DNA of 64,000 nucleotides, from NCBI RefSeq assembly GCF_018383585.1, contig NZ_JAHAMK010000004.1, positions 138,457-202,456 on the forward strand. The letters run 5' to 3'. Below the pieces are notes generated by a model. The model worked only from the letters and a program-made list of their open reading frames with translations. It did no database searches and was not told the origin of the DNA. The DNA comes from Microvirga sp. 3-52 (GTDB taxonomy: Bacteria; Pseudomonadota; Alphaproteobacteria; Rhizobiales; Beijerinckiaceae). Within the stretch, counting starts at the first letter, position 1. Each line of letters starts with the position of its first letter. Positions 44,281 through 53,014 of the stretch are shown piece by piece. Made by a program: the position numbers and the translations under genes.

Positions 44281-46299
44281 TCAAGCCGGCAACGGCAGTC
44301 GCTTGGCTGCCGTTGCCTCTTCGACGGCCGGTGTATTGGCCGGTTCCGGAAGCTTCTCCTCCCCGGTTGCTACCTTCAGGCACTGCACCACCGCATCCCT
44401 CAAGGACGAGACATAGTAATTGGCGCCGAGCGTCGCCCGCATCGTCTCGCTCTTCAGAACTGCATCCTCCGCAGGCCAGAGGCCGACCAGGGTCGGCGCC
44501 TTCGCCTTCTGCTTCAGCCGGCGCAGCAGATAGCGCAGATGCGCCGGCGTGCCGCTGATCTCCAGGTAGCTGATGCACACCATCTGCACCCCGGACATGT
44601 CGAGATTGAAGATCTCCCGTCGCGACACGGCCGCATGCGGAATAACCCGGGTGCCCAGCCCATGCTTGCTCAGAAGCTGCGCCAGCATCTCCGATGCGGC
44701 CTCATCCAGCGGGCCGCGGCCAGCGACGCACAGAATCGCCCCTTCCGCTCTCCAGGGTTCGGGAATATTGGTTTCCTGCGGCATCGGCCGTGTCACCGCC
44801 GGTTCTTTATTGGCAGGTTTTTCGCTGGCGGGAGCCGCGATGGGTTCGTCCTTGGTCTCGTGCGGGTGAGGTTCCACATCGTCGTGACTGCCGAGATCCT
44901 GCACCAATGCCCGGATCACATCCTTGACCTGTTCGAGCTGGAGCTTGGTGAGGACGCCGCGAGTCGCATCGTTGGCGGCAAGCTGAAGCCCCCTCAAAGC
45001 AACTTCGTCGTAATAGGATGTGAGCGAACGCTCCTTGAGCAGGACTTCCGCCGATTCCAGTGCCTCGTCCGGATCGCCGGCGAGCATGCGCTGATAGAGA
45101 TTCTCGGCCGGCGTCAATGCGGGCCGGTCGCCGAGCAGCACATCCAAAAATTCGAGCCGCTCCACATGTCGGCCCAGCACCACCAGGCAGAGTGTCAGGG
45201 GTGTCGCGATGAGCAGGCCCACGGGCCCCCAGAGCCAGGTCCAGAAGATCGCCGAGATGACAACCGCGAAGGGCGACAGGCCCGTGCTCTGCCCATACAC
45301 GATCGGCTCGACCACATGCCCCATCAGCGGCTCGCCGATGAGGAACAGCGCCAGTGTCATGAGCGCCATCGACCAACCCGGATCGACAGCGGCGGCGAGC
45401 AGGATCGGCGGCAGAGCTGCCACGAAGGAGCCGATATAGGGCACGAAGCGCATCAGTGCGGCGAACACCCCCCACAGGATGGGGCTTGGCACGCCGATCA
45501 GCCATAAGCCAATGGCAGCCACGACGCCGAAGGAGGCATTCAGGGCAAGCTGGGTCAAGAAGTACCGGCTGAGCCGGCGCGCCGCATCGTCCATGGCAGC
45601 CGTGGTCCGATGAAGGTCGCTGGCGCCGAACAGGCGGATCATGCGATCGCGCAGATCCTCCCGCTGCATGAGGATGAAGACCAGAACCACGAATACGATG
45701 CCCGTGGTCGCCAGCGGCTCAAGCAGGGGCAGAAGGAAGTCTCTGGCCATCTGGGCCGGGGTCGGTTCCGGCTCATGGACCTCCACAGGCAGCGGGCCCG
45801 TCTCCTCGGCGGCCGGAGGCGCGGCGACGCTGGGAGATGCCGGCGCCTGCTGCTCCGGCGGCGGTTCGGCGACGGCCTTATCGAAGCGGCGGCCAAAATC
45901 CTTCAGGAGTGCCGGCAGCTTTCCGAGCGTCCCCTCCCTGAGGGAACCGACCTTGCTCTCGATGGTGGTCTGATAGCGGGGAATGTCAGAGGCGAGGCCG
46001 GCGAGCTGGAAACCTATGATGGTGCCGAGAGACAGGATGATGCCCAAGGCGACGAGCACCGCAATGATGACGGCCGGCACGCGGCCCATGTGCCATCTGC
46101 GCATCACGTCGACGAAAGGCGCGAGCACGAAGGCCAGGAGGATGGCGAGCACGACCGGCAGGAATACGTCCTGCCCCACATAGAGGGCAGCCAGCACGAC
46201 GACCGCCACGGCCAGAGTCAGCAACCCGGAGAGGCCGGGAACACCGGGAGGCTGAATTTCCGTCTCCGGGGGCGGAACGGGAGATGGTGCAGGGCGCAT
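44281..46299 (-). CDS. AI-2E family membrane transporter with an added C-terminal soluble domain
   Basis: A protein of about 672 residues. Eight or so TM helices of the AI-2E (YdiK/TqsA/PerM) family span residues 20-400, with markers such as YIGSFVAALPPILLAA and GHVVEPIVYG. A Pro/Glu-rich periplasmic or cytoplasmic loop lies near 150-190. After the membrane part come about 270 extra residues: a helical stretch, a Pro/Glu/Lys linker, and a Rossmann-like domain (GAILCVAGRGPLDEAASEML ... VQMVCISYLEISG ... PTLVGLWPAED) like cobalamin-binding folds but without the DxHxxG motif. AI-2E proteins move small molecules or ions; the role here is unknown. The start is uncertain (46299 or up to 46452). Confidence 0.8.
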   Translation of the reverse strand: MRPAPSPVPPPETEIQPPGVPGLSGLLTLAVAVVVLAALYVGQDVFLPVVLAILLAFVLAPFVDVMRRWHMGRVPAVIIAVLVALGIILSLGTIIGFQLAGLASDIPRYQTTIESKVGSLREGTLGKLPALLKDFGRRFDKAVAEPPPEQQAPASPSVAAPPAAEETGPLPVEVHEPEPTPAQMARDFLLPLLEPLATTGIVFVVLVFILMQREDLRDRMIRLFGASDLHRTTAAMDDAARRLSRYFLTQLALNASFGVVAAIGLWLIGVPSPILWGVFAALMRFVPYIGSFVAALPPILLAAAVDPGWSMALMTLALFLIGEPLMGHVVEPIVYGQSTGLSPFAVVISAIFWTWLWGPVGLLIATPLTLCLVVLGRHVERLEFLDVLLGDRPALTPAENLYQRMLAGDPDEALESAEVLLKERSLTSYYDEVALRGLQLAANDATRGVLTKLQLEQVKDVIRALVQDLGSHDDVEPHPHETKDEPIAAPASEKPANKEPAVTRPMPQETNIPEPWRAEGAILCVAGRGPLDEAASEMLAQLLSKHGLGTRVIPHAAVSRREIFNLDMSGVQMVCISYLEISGTPAHLRYLLRRLKQKAKAPTLVGLWPAEDAVLKSETMRATLGANYYVSSLRDAVVQCLKVATGEEKLPEPANTPAVEEATAAKRLPLPA

Positions 46300-46495
46300 A
46301 CGGTCAATCTCTGCTGGGCCGCGAGACGATCTCGCCGGCCTGCAAACAACGCCTCCAAAGGCCAAACGATCCTTGAGCGTAGCAGGAAGCTTATCTGTAC
46401 GAGAAAAGCTGGGACCTTTTGCCATCTGCAAGCGCGGCAAAGCCGATCCCATTTGCCAGAAATCCCGGTAGTCTCGCCTTTACGCCCCAGCCCTC

Positions 46496-47287
46496 ATGTC
46501 GATCACCAGACGCAACCTCCTGATCGGTGCAGCCCTTGCTGCCTCTTCAGCCGCCCATGCCCAGCAGGACAAGCCGAACGCTATGCCCGTCACTATCCAA
46601 CGAAACAGCTTCAGAAGTGGAGGCAAGGCGATTGCCGTCGAAACATTCCAGACGCCTGGCTCCGCATCCCGTCCAGCAATTCTCATGCTGCATGGAGCGG
46701 ACGGCCTGAGCTACAATACCCAGTACCGCGAAGGCGCTCGCGATGTCGCGGCAGCCGGCTACCAGGTTCACCTCGTTCATTATCTCGACCGCACCGGCGA
46801 GAGGCGGGCATCCTTCGGCACCCTCTTCCAGAACTTCATGCCCTGGATGGGCACGGTCCAGGATGCACTCGCCTTCGCATCGGGTCATCCGGGGGCCGAC
46901 CCGATGCGGGTCGGCATCATCGGCATCTCCCTCGGCGCAGCGTTGGGTCTTGCGGTCGCGAGCACGGATCCGCGCGTAAAAGCCCTGGTGAATTACTTCG
47001 GGCCGCTGCCGCAGGGAGCCATCGCCACCACGTCCAAGCTGCCGCCGACCCTGGTCCTGCACGGCTCGGCCGATCCCATCGTGCCGGTGGCGAACGCCTA
47101 TGCGATCGAGGCGCTGCTGCGCCAGCAGAGCGTGCCGCATGAAATCAAGGTCTATCCCGGACAGGGGCACGGCTTCAGAGGTCCGGCGGAAGACGATGCA
47201 ACGGCCCGATCCCTGGACTTCCTGCAGCGACACCTAGCGGGCGCGGGGGCTTCAACAGGGTCAAGGGCTCTTCCCGTGGGCGGCTGA
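46496..47287 (+). CDS. Dienelactone-hydrolase-like alpha/beta hydrolase, probably Tat-exported
   Basis: A 263-residue hydrolase. The N-terminus ITRRNLLIGAALAASSAAHAQ is a Tat-type signal (twin Arg, hydrophobic core, AxA cleavage), so it probably acts in the periplasm. The alpha/beta fold has LMLHGADGL (oxyanion region), the nucleophile elbow GIIGISLGAALG with Ser rather than the Cys of true dienelactone hydrolases, an Asp in HGSADPIVP, and His in GQGHGF. Ser in place of Cys suggests an esterase or peptidase-like activity on small esters. It is divergent from the AI-2E gene and 45 bases before dcp. Confidence 0.85.
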   Translation: MSITRRNLLIGAALAASSAAHAQQDKPNAMPVTIQRNSFRSGGKAIAVETFQTPGSASRPAILMLHGADGLSYNTQYREGARDVAAAGYQVHLVHYLDRTGERRASFGTLFQNFMPWMGTVQDALAFASGHPGADPMRVGIIGISLGAALGLAVASTDPRVKALVNYFGPLPQGAIATTSKLPPTLVLHGSADPIVPVANAYAIEALLRQQSVPHEIKVYPGQGHGFRGPAEDDATARSLDFLQRHLAGAGASTGSRALPVGG

Positions 47288-47332
47288 GACGACTAAAACT
47301 TGCAACTCCTCAATCATCGGGCAGGAGCGATC

Positions 47333-49411
47333 ATGACGGCTTCAGACGCAGCTCTCGCAGGCAACCCTCTTCTTACAACCTGGACCACGCCTTTCGGCCT
47401 TCCGCCGTTCGAGAGCATCGCACCGGAGCATTACAAGCCCGCCTTCGGTACGGCGCGCGCCGAGCAGCAGGCGCAGATCGCGGCCATTGCCGACAATGCG
47501 GAGGAGCCGACCTTCGTCAACACCATCGAGTCACTGGAAAAGAGCGGTCAGACGCTGAAGAAGGTCGGCGGCGTGTTCTTCAATCTTGCCGGCTCGCACA
47601 CCAACGATGCGATTCAGGCCGTCGAGCGCGAAATGGCGCCGATCCTTGCCAAGCACCGCAACAGCATCTTCATGAACGAGGCACTCTACAAGCGCGTGGC
47701 TGCGCTCTACGAGAAGCGCGACAGTCTCGGCCTTTCCTCTGAGCAGGCTCGCGTCCTCGACCGCTACCACACTATTTTCGTGCGCGCCGGTGCGAAGCTC
47801 GGACCGGACGAAAAGAAGCGTCTCGCCGCAATTACCGAAAGGCTGGCGACCCTTGGCACGCAGTTCTCGCAGAACGTGCTGGCGGACGAGAAATCCTACC
47901 AGCTCGTTCTCGACGGCGAAGCGGATCTCGAAGGTCTGCCCTCCTTCCTGCGCGAGGCGGCGGCACAAGCAGCCGACGAGCACGGGCTGAAGGGCAAGTA
48001 TGTGATCACCCTCTCCCGCTCCAGCATCGAGCCTTTCCTGCAATTCTCCAGGCGGCGCGACCTGCGCGAGCAGGCTTTCAAGGCCTGGGCAGCGCGCGGC
48101 GACAATGGCAATGCGGCCGACAACAAGGCGATCATCGCCGAAACGGCGGCGTTGCGTGCCGAGCGGGCGAAACTTCTCGGCTATGAGACGTTCGCCGATT
48201 TCAAGCTCGCCGACACGATGGCCAAGACACCGGACAACGTGCAGAAACTCCTGAACGACATCTGGGCTCCGGCCATCGCCCGCGCTAGGGAGGAGCGCGA
48301 CGATCTGCAGGCCCAGGCACAGTTGATCGGCGACAACATCGTCATCGAGCCGTGGGACTGGCGCTATTATGCCGACCAGGTCCGCATGGCGCGTCATAAT
48401 CTCGACGAGGCGACCATCAAGCCGTATTTCCAGCTCGATCGGATCATCGAGGCTTCGTTCGAGACGGCGCACCGGCTCTTCGGCCTCAGCTTCAAGGAAT
48501 TGGAGGATTTTCCGCGCTATCACCCCGACATCCGTGCCTGGCAGGTGATGGATGCGGACGACACTCATATTGGCACCTTCATCGGCGATTATTTCGCGCG
48601 CTCATCCAAGCGCAGCGGCGCGTGGATGAGCGCCTTCCGCTCGCAGGAAAAGCTCACAGGCGATGTTCGTCCGATCATCGTCAACGTGATGAACTTCGCC
48701 AAGGGTGCCGCGGGCGAACCATCGCTCCTGAGCTTCGACGATGCGCGCACGCTGTTCCATGAGTTCGGCCACGGGCTGCACGGCCTGCTCTCGAACGTGA
48801 CCTATCCGCTGCTTGCCGGCACGGCCGTATCGACGGATTTCGTGGAGCTTCCCTCGCAGCTCTATGAGCACTGGCTGTCGCAGCCAGATATCCTGCGTCG
48901 ATACGCGACCCATTACCGGACCGGCGAACCGATTCCGGAAGAGTTGCTCGAACGCCTGATGGCTGCGCGCAATTTCAACCAGGGCTTCGCGACGGTCGAA
49001 TATCTGTCTTCAGCCTTCGTCGATCTGGCGCTTCACCGTCGCAAGGATTCAGGCACTCTCGACGTGTCGGCTTTCGAGGCGGAAACCCTGAGGACGATCG
49101 GCATGCCGCGCGAGATCATCATGCGCCACCGCACGCCGCATTTCACGCATGTGTTTTCCGGCGATGGCTATTCGTCGGGCTATTACAGCTATCTCTGGTC
49201 CGAGGTGCTGGACGCGGATGCCTTCACGGCTTTCGAAGAGACAGGCGATGGTTTCAACAAGGACATGGCGGACAAGCTGAAGCGCTTCATCTACTCAGCC
49301 GGCAACCTGCGCGATCCGGCCGAAGCCTATACGGCCTTCCGCGGACGCCTGCCGACTGCGGACGCGCTTCTCGCCAAGCGTGGATTGGTGGCTGTGGTTG
49401 AAGATGCGTGA
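47333..49411 (+). CDS. dcp: M3 family zinc metallopeptidase, peptidyl-dipeptidase Dcp
   Basis: A 692-residue M3A peptidase. The zinc motif HEFGH (His476, Glu477, His480) lies in LFHEFGHGLHGLLS, with the third ligand Glu505 in DFVELPSQLYEHW. The N-terminal half (FESIAPEHYKPAF, FVNTIESLEKSGQTL, HTNDAIQAVE) follows E. coli Dcp more than oligopeptidase A. No signal peptide is present, so it is cytoplasmic and removes C-terminal dipeptides from peptides, which could help use peptides imported by the nearby Dpp system. The ATG at 47333 has AGGAG five bases before it and is preferred to a TTG at 47300. Confidence 0.92.
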   Translation: MTASDAALAGNPLLTTWTTPFGLPPFESIAPEHYKPAFGTARAEQQAQIAAIADNAEEPTFVNTIESLEKSGQTLKKVGGVFFNLAGSHTNDAIQAVEREMAPILAKHRNSIFMNEALYKRVAALYEKRDSLGLSSEQARVLDRYHTIFVRAGAKLGPDEKKRLAAITERLATLGTQFSQNVLADEKSYQLVLDGEADLEGLPSFLREAAAQAADEHGLKGKYVITLSRSSIEPFLQFSRRRDLREQAFKAWAARGDNGNAADNKAIIAETAALRAERAKLLGYETFADFKLADTMAKTPDNVQKLLNDIWAPAIARAREERDDLQAQAQLIGDNIVIEPWDWRYYADQVRMARHNLDEATIKPYFQLDRIIEASFETAHRLFGLSFKELEDFPRYHPDIRAWQVMDADDTHIGTFIGDYFARSSKRSGAWMSAFRSQEKLTGDVRPIIVNVMNFAKGAAGEPSLLSFDDARTLFHEFGHGLHGLLSNVTYPLLAGTAVSTDFVELPSQLYEHWLSQPDILRRYATHYRTGEPIPEELLERLMAARNFNQGFATVEYLSSAFVDLALHRRKDSGTLDVSAFEAETLRTIGMPREIIMRHRTPHFTHVFSGDGYSSGYYSYLWSEVLDADAFTAFEETGDGFNKDMADKLKRFIYSAGNLRDPAEAYTAFRGRLPTADALLAKRGLVAVVEDA

Positions 49412-49421
49412 AAGAAGCTGG

Positions 49422-49439
49422 CGGGCCTGAAAAGGCCCG
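49422..49439. terminator. Hairpin after dcp
   Basis: A 7-bp perfect stem (CGGGCCT, 49422-49428, with AGGCCCG, 49433-49439) and a GAAA tetraloop, 11 bases after the dcp stop and touching the stop of the minus-strand small frame. No T-run follows on the plus strand, so it is a weak or Rho-aided terminator. Confidence 0.5.
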
Positions 49440-49616
49440 TCACGCCGCCCCGGTCGCGAGTTCCCTCGACCGTTTCAGGGCGTAGAACCGAATTTTGACG
49501 ATCCGCGAAGCTTCCTTGGGAGGAGCCTGCGGCACGGGCATAGGACGCAAAACGCTCTTCAGGAAAGCCGCTCCTTTCGGATCGATCTCCAGGGCTTTCG
49601 CATCGAGCACCGGCAT
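49440..49616 (-). CDS. Possible small basic protein of 58 residues, unknown function
   Basis: The minus-strand frame begins MPVLDAKALEIDPKGAAFLK and ends in a basic, Arg/Lys-rich tail, with TGA at 49440-49442. A purine-rich AAGGGA lies about 10 bases before the ATG. It fills the gap between the dcp end and the aldose epimerase gene, and would be the last gene of the minus-strand sugar/amide unit, 87 bases after galM. No domain or membrane segment is seen. It could be a true small gene or chance; codon use fits the region. Confidence 0.4.
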   Translation of the reverse strand: MPVLDAKALEIDPKGAAFLKSVLRPMPVPQAPPKEASRIVKIRFYALKRSRELATGAA

Positions 49617-49703
49617 GGGGAACTATCCCTTTTTGGTTCGTGTTTGACCGGAAACGCAACGCCTACAAAGAAGAACAATTCCACAAAATCAAAGTTCCCT
49701 CGC

Positions 49704-50705
49704 TCAGCGGGAGAACCGGAGCTCGCTGACCTGCCGGGAAACCTGCCCGGGCGGCAGGATAGACGATGGAAAATGGGCTTTATTGGGGCTGTCGGGGAAG
49801 CGCTGCGGCTCCAGGCAAAGCCCACCGTGCCGTCCATACTGGGCGCCTCCCAAGCCCTGGACCGGCATGTCGATCAGGTGCCCGTCGTAGAACTGAACGC
49901 CCGGCTCCGTGGTCCACAGCTCCATGGTGAGACCGTTCTGGCGTGACGCCAATGTCGCCGCGTGGCGAAGCTCGCCATAGGGTCCGCGCAGGACGTAATT
50001 GATGTCGTAGAGGGTATGCTGTGCCCCATGGATTGGCCGCGGCGCTGTGAAATCGTAGTCGGTGCCGGCAACGGCCGTGATCTCGCCCGTGGGAATAAGA
50101 TCGGGCCGGGTCGGCGTGATGAAGTCGCCTGCGATCGTCAGTTCGTGAGAGGAAATGTCGGGACTTCCGTCGAGGTTGAAATAGCCATGGGTGGTGAGAT
50201 TGACCGGCGTCGGCTTGTCGGCCGTCGCCTCGAGCTCGATCCAAAGGCGACACGACGGCAGGAGCGTATAGGTGCACGTTGCCACGAGGCGGCCCGGATA
50301 GCCCATGTCGCCGTCCTCGGACACCAAGCTCAGGGTTACACTGGAAGACGTGTGGTCGACGATGCTCCATAGGCGCGTGCCGAAGCCCTTGCTGCCTCCG
50401 TGGAGCTGATTCTCGCCCTCGTTGGCATCGAGCCGGCAGGTCTCGCCGCTCAGGGTGAATTGCGCCCTCCCGATGCGGTTGCCATAGCGTCCGACGATGG
50501 CGCCGAAATAAGGGGAATGGGCGACGTAGTCCTCAATGGAATTCAGACCCAGCACCACCCGCTGTGGGCCACCGGCCAGCGGCACGGCCAAATCCCGCAC
50601 CACGGCGCCCCAGGTGAGAACCTGCATCGTCATGCCGTCCGGCCCCTTCAGGGAGACCTGCAGCACGTCCTGCCCATTGAGGGTTCCGAAACGCTCGATG
50701 GTCAT
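49704..50705 (-). CDS. galM: Aldose 1-epimerase (galactose mutarotase)
   Basis: A 333-residue beta-sandwich mutarotase that interconverts alpha and beta anomers of aldoses. Conserved active-site pieces are GRYGNRIGRAQF, NQLHGGSKGF (His), VNLTTHGYFNLDG (catalytic His) and GLCLEPQRFPDSPN (catalytic-base Glu). The ATG at 50705 is five bases after the stop of the lactonase gene; frames reaching further upstream overlap that gene and are rejected. The pairing with an SMP-30 lactonase suggests oxidative use of a free sugar: mutarotation, oxidation elsewhere, then lactone opening. Confidence 0.92.
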   Translation of the reverse strand: MTIERFGTLNGQDVLQVSLKGPDGMTMQVLTWGAVVRDLAVPLAGGPQRVVLGLNSIEDYVAHSPYFGAIVGRYGNRIGRAQFTLSGETCRLDANEGENQLHGGSKGFGTRLWSIVDHTSSSVTLSLVSEDGDMGYPGRLVATCTYTLLPSCRLWIELEATADKPTPVNLTTHGYFNLDGSPDISSHELTIAGDFITPTRPDLIPTGEITAVAGTDYDFTAPRPIHGAQHTLYDINYVLRGPYGELRHAATLASRQNGLTMELWTTEPGVQFYDGHLIDMPVQGLGGAQYGRHGGLCLEPQRFPDSPNKAHFPSSILPPGQVSRQVSELRFSR

Positions 50706-50710
50706 GATCC

Positions 50711-51589
50711 CTACCCCTCGAAAATATGGGCCTGCAGGCCGCGAACGTCGGTCTCGACCTTGAAGAGATGGCCTGCCATCACGTCGATATGCGGATCGCG
50801 GCCGATGGCCGCCGTGGTGATGTAGAGCGTGGTGAGGTCGGGCCCGCCGAAGGCGCATTTCGTCACCTGGGCCGTAGGAACCGGCACGATGCGTTCGACC
50901 GAACCGTCCGGCGCGAAGCGGGTGATGCGCGAAGCGCCCCAGTGGCAGACCCAGACATAACCCTCCGCATCGACTGCCATGCCGTCCGGATGAGCCCACC
51001 CCTCTTCGAAGCGGACGAATGGGCGCGGCTTGCCGATCTGGCCTCCTTGAGCGTCCAGAACATAGACCGTCCCATCAATCGTATCGGTTGCGTAAAGCCT
51101 CTGCCCGTCCGGGCTGAAGGCCGGTCCGTTGGTGACGATGATGCCGGAATGGAACTGGGTCAGCTCCTTGCCGTCCCAGCGCCAGAAAGCACCCGAGCCC
51201 TCTTTCTCCTCATCGTCCATGGTGCCGAAATAGATGGCCCGGTCCGGTCCCACATGGCCGTCGTTGATCCGGTTGTTCGGCTTGTCCCTGTCCGGAGACA
51301 CGATGGGCTGCACCTCGCCTGACTTGAGGTTGAAGCGGCCAAGGCCCGACTTGAAGCCGGCGACGACTACGTCTTGATCGGGTGTCAAAGCAATGAAGCC
51401 CACCCGCTCGGGCGCATCGACCCGGAAATGCTCCTTGGTCTCCGGATGGTAGCGCCAGATGCCCGGTTTCTTGATGTCGACCCAGAAGAGCGTGTTCGAG
51501 CGATGATCCCAGACGGGTCCTTCGCCCAGGATGCAGGCGCTCGCCACCGCCACATGGGGGGTTTCCGGATGAACGGCTGGATGTGTCAT
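50711..51589 (-). CDS. SMP-30/gluconolactonase family sugar lactonase
   Basis: A 292-residue six-bladed beta-propeller of the SMP-30/gluconolaconase/LRE family, expected to hydrolyse an aldonolactone with a divalent metal. Metal-site elements are LGEGPVWDHRSNTLFWVDI (Glu, about residue 23), RINDGHVGPDRAIYFGTM (Asn), IIVTNGPAFSPDG (Asn) and WAHPDGMAVDAEGYVWV (Asp). No signal peptide is present, so it acts in the cytoplasm. It lies between the amidase gene (75 bases upstream) and galM. Which lactone it prefers cannot be told. Confidence 0.9.
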   Translation of the reverse strand: MTHPAVHPETPHVAVASACILGEGPVWDHRSNTLFWVDIKKPGIWRYHPETKEHFRVDAPERVGFIALTPDQDVVVAGFKSGLGRFNLKSGEVQPIVSPDRDKPNNRINDGHVGPDRAIYFGTMDDEEKEGSGAFWRWDGKELTQFHSGIIVTNGPAFSPDGQRLYATDTIDGTVYVLDAQGGQIGKPRPFVRFEEGWAHPDGMAVDAEGYVWVCHWGASRITRFAPDGSVERIVPVPTAQVTKCAFGGPDLTTLYITTAAIGRDPHIDVMAGHLFKVETDVRGLQAHIFEG

Positions 51590-51664
51590 GTCTCTTCCCC
51601 TTGTGAGGCGGTTTGGTGCTCCCTCGCTCCTGCCGGTAACTCCGGCCAGGCGGGATGGGTCCCG

Positions 51665-52858
51665 TCAGGCGGCAGCGCCGTCAGCAATTCGCTGCGCCAA
51701 GGCGACAAGGCTCATATCGGACCCGGCCGGTCCCATGAGCGACAGCCCCAACGGCGCGCCCGATCGGGAAGCCAGAGGAATCGAAACCTGAGGCAGGCCC
51801 GACAGGACCGATAGGCAGAGCAGGTTCAAGGCGTTGTTGCGATAATCGTTCAAGGCCTCATCACTCTGCGAAAGGAGCGGCGCGATGTCGGGCATGGTCG
51901 GCAGGATCAGCACTGCGTCATCGGCGAGGAGCGCGCTGAACCGCTTGCGGAAAGCCGCCCGAATCACCTGGGCTTCCGTCACTTGGGAATCCGTCACCGC
52001 CTTCGAGAACTCGAACCGGTCGGCCACACCGGGGCCAAGAGGAGGATGGTAGCGCTCGATCATCGGCCCATCGACCGTCCAGGCCTCGCGACTCTGGATG
52101 TAGCGCATCGTCCAGTAAAGGGCCGTGAAGCCTTCCGCCGCCACCTCGATAGGCTCAGGCCCGCCCAGCACGGCCTCCGCCTGGCGCAGCGCCGGGGCAA
52201 GCGCCTCCCGCACCTCCATGTGGAGAAGGGCAAAGGCATCCTGCGCCAGGAGCACCCGGGGGCTCTGCGGCAGGGGAGCGCTGTCCGGGCCGAGCAGCAC
52301 CTCGCCGACCCGGATGAAAGTGGCGCCGTCGCGGGTGAAATATCCGCAGGTGTCGAAGGAGGGCGCAAGATCATGGCACCCTTCGAGGCTGACCCGGCCA
52401 TGGGTTGGACGGATGCCGAAGAGGCCGCAATGGTTGGCCGGCGCCCTTACGGACCCGCCCGTATCGGTGCCGAGCGCGAAATCGCACAGCCCGTTCGAGA
52501 CGGCCGCCGACGAGCCCGAGGACGAGCCCCCCGGAATGCGATCCGGTGCACCGCCGTTCACAGGGGTGCCGAAATGGGCGTTCTTGCCGCTCATGGAAAA
52601 GGCCAGCTCGTCCGTGATCGTTTTGCCGACGAGGCGGGCGCCCGAATCGAGAAGCTTCTGCACCGTGGGGGCCGTCCGGGTCTTGATGCCGGACATGGCG
52701 AGCATGTGAGGCGATCCCGCGCTCGTCGGATAGCCCGCCACGTCGAACAGATCCTTGGCGGCGAAAGTCAGGCCCGACAGCGGGCCGCTCGGGGCATGAG
52801 GGACTGGAACGGCCGGGTAAGGCATGAAAGCATGGGCGGGGTCGCGGTCGAGGAGCAT
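51665..52858 (-). CDS. Amidase signature family hydrolase
   Basis: A 397-residue amidase. The Ser-cisSer-Lys triad is complete: Lys35 in TFAAKDLFDV, the cis-Ser at about 112 in PGGSSSGSSAAVS, and the nucleophile Ser136 in GTDTGGSVRAPA. It is shorter than the 450-500 residues of many family members, resembling the plant AMI1/indole-acetamide amidase size class. No signal peptide is seen. It is divergent from an ABC importer of the branched-chain-amino-acid/amide type, so it may act on the imported amide. The substrate is unknown. Confidence 0.88.
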   Translation of the reverse strand: MLLDRDPAHAFMPYPAVPVPHAPSGPLSGLTFAAKDLFDVAGYPTSAGSPHMLAMSGIKTRTAPTVQKLLDSGARLVGKTITDELAFSMSGKNAHFGTPVNGGAPDRIPGGSSSGSSAAVSNGLCDFALGTDTGGSVRAPANHCGLFGIRPTHGRVSLEGCHDLAPSFDTCGYFTRDGATFIRVGEVLLGPDSAPLPQSPRVLLAQDAFALLHMEVREALAPALRQAEAVLGGPEPIEVAAEGFTALYWTMRYIQSREAWTVDGPMIERYHPPLGPGVADRFEFSKAVTDSQVTEAQVIRAAFRKRFSALLADDAVLILPTMPDIAPLLSQSDEALNDYRNNALNLLCLSVLSGLPQVSIPLASRSGAPLGLSLMGPAGSDMSLVALAQRIADGAAA

Positions 52859-53014
52859 GGGGCCTGCCGGGTTCTAAGGAACGAAGGCGGCGAATGTGTC
52901 ATTGCCTCCCTGGCACAAGCAAGACAGGATTTCGCAGAGCTTGGCAGTTTAGGCTTTCTTCAGACCAGGATTGGCCCTAAATCCACGCAGGTTCTCGTTT
53001 GCAAGGAACGCGCA

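Noticed and set aside
51983..53014. Long N-terminal extension of the Liv-type binding protein
   Set aside because: Antisense to the amidase gene; the signal peptide and ribosome binding site fix the start at 53015.
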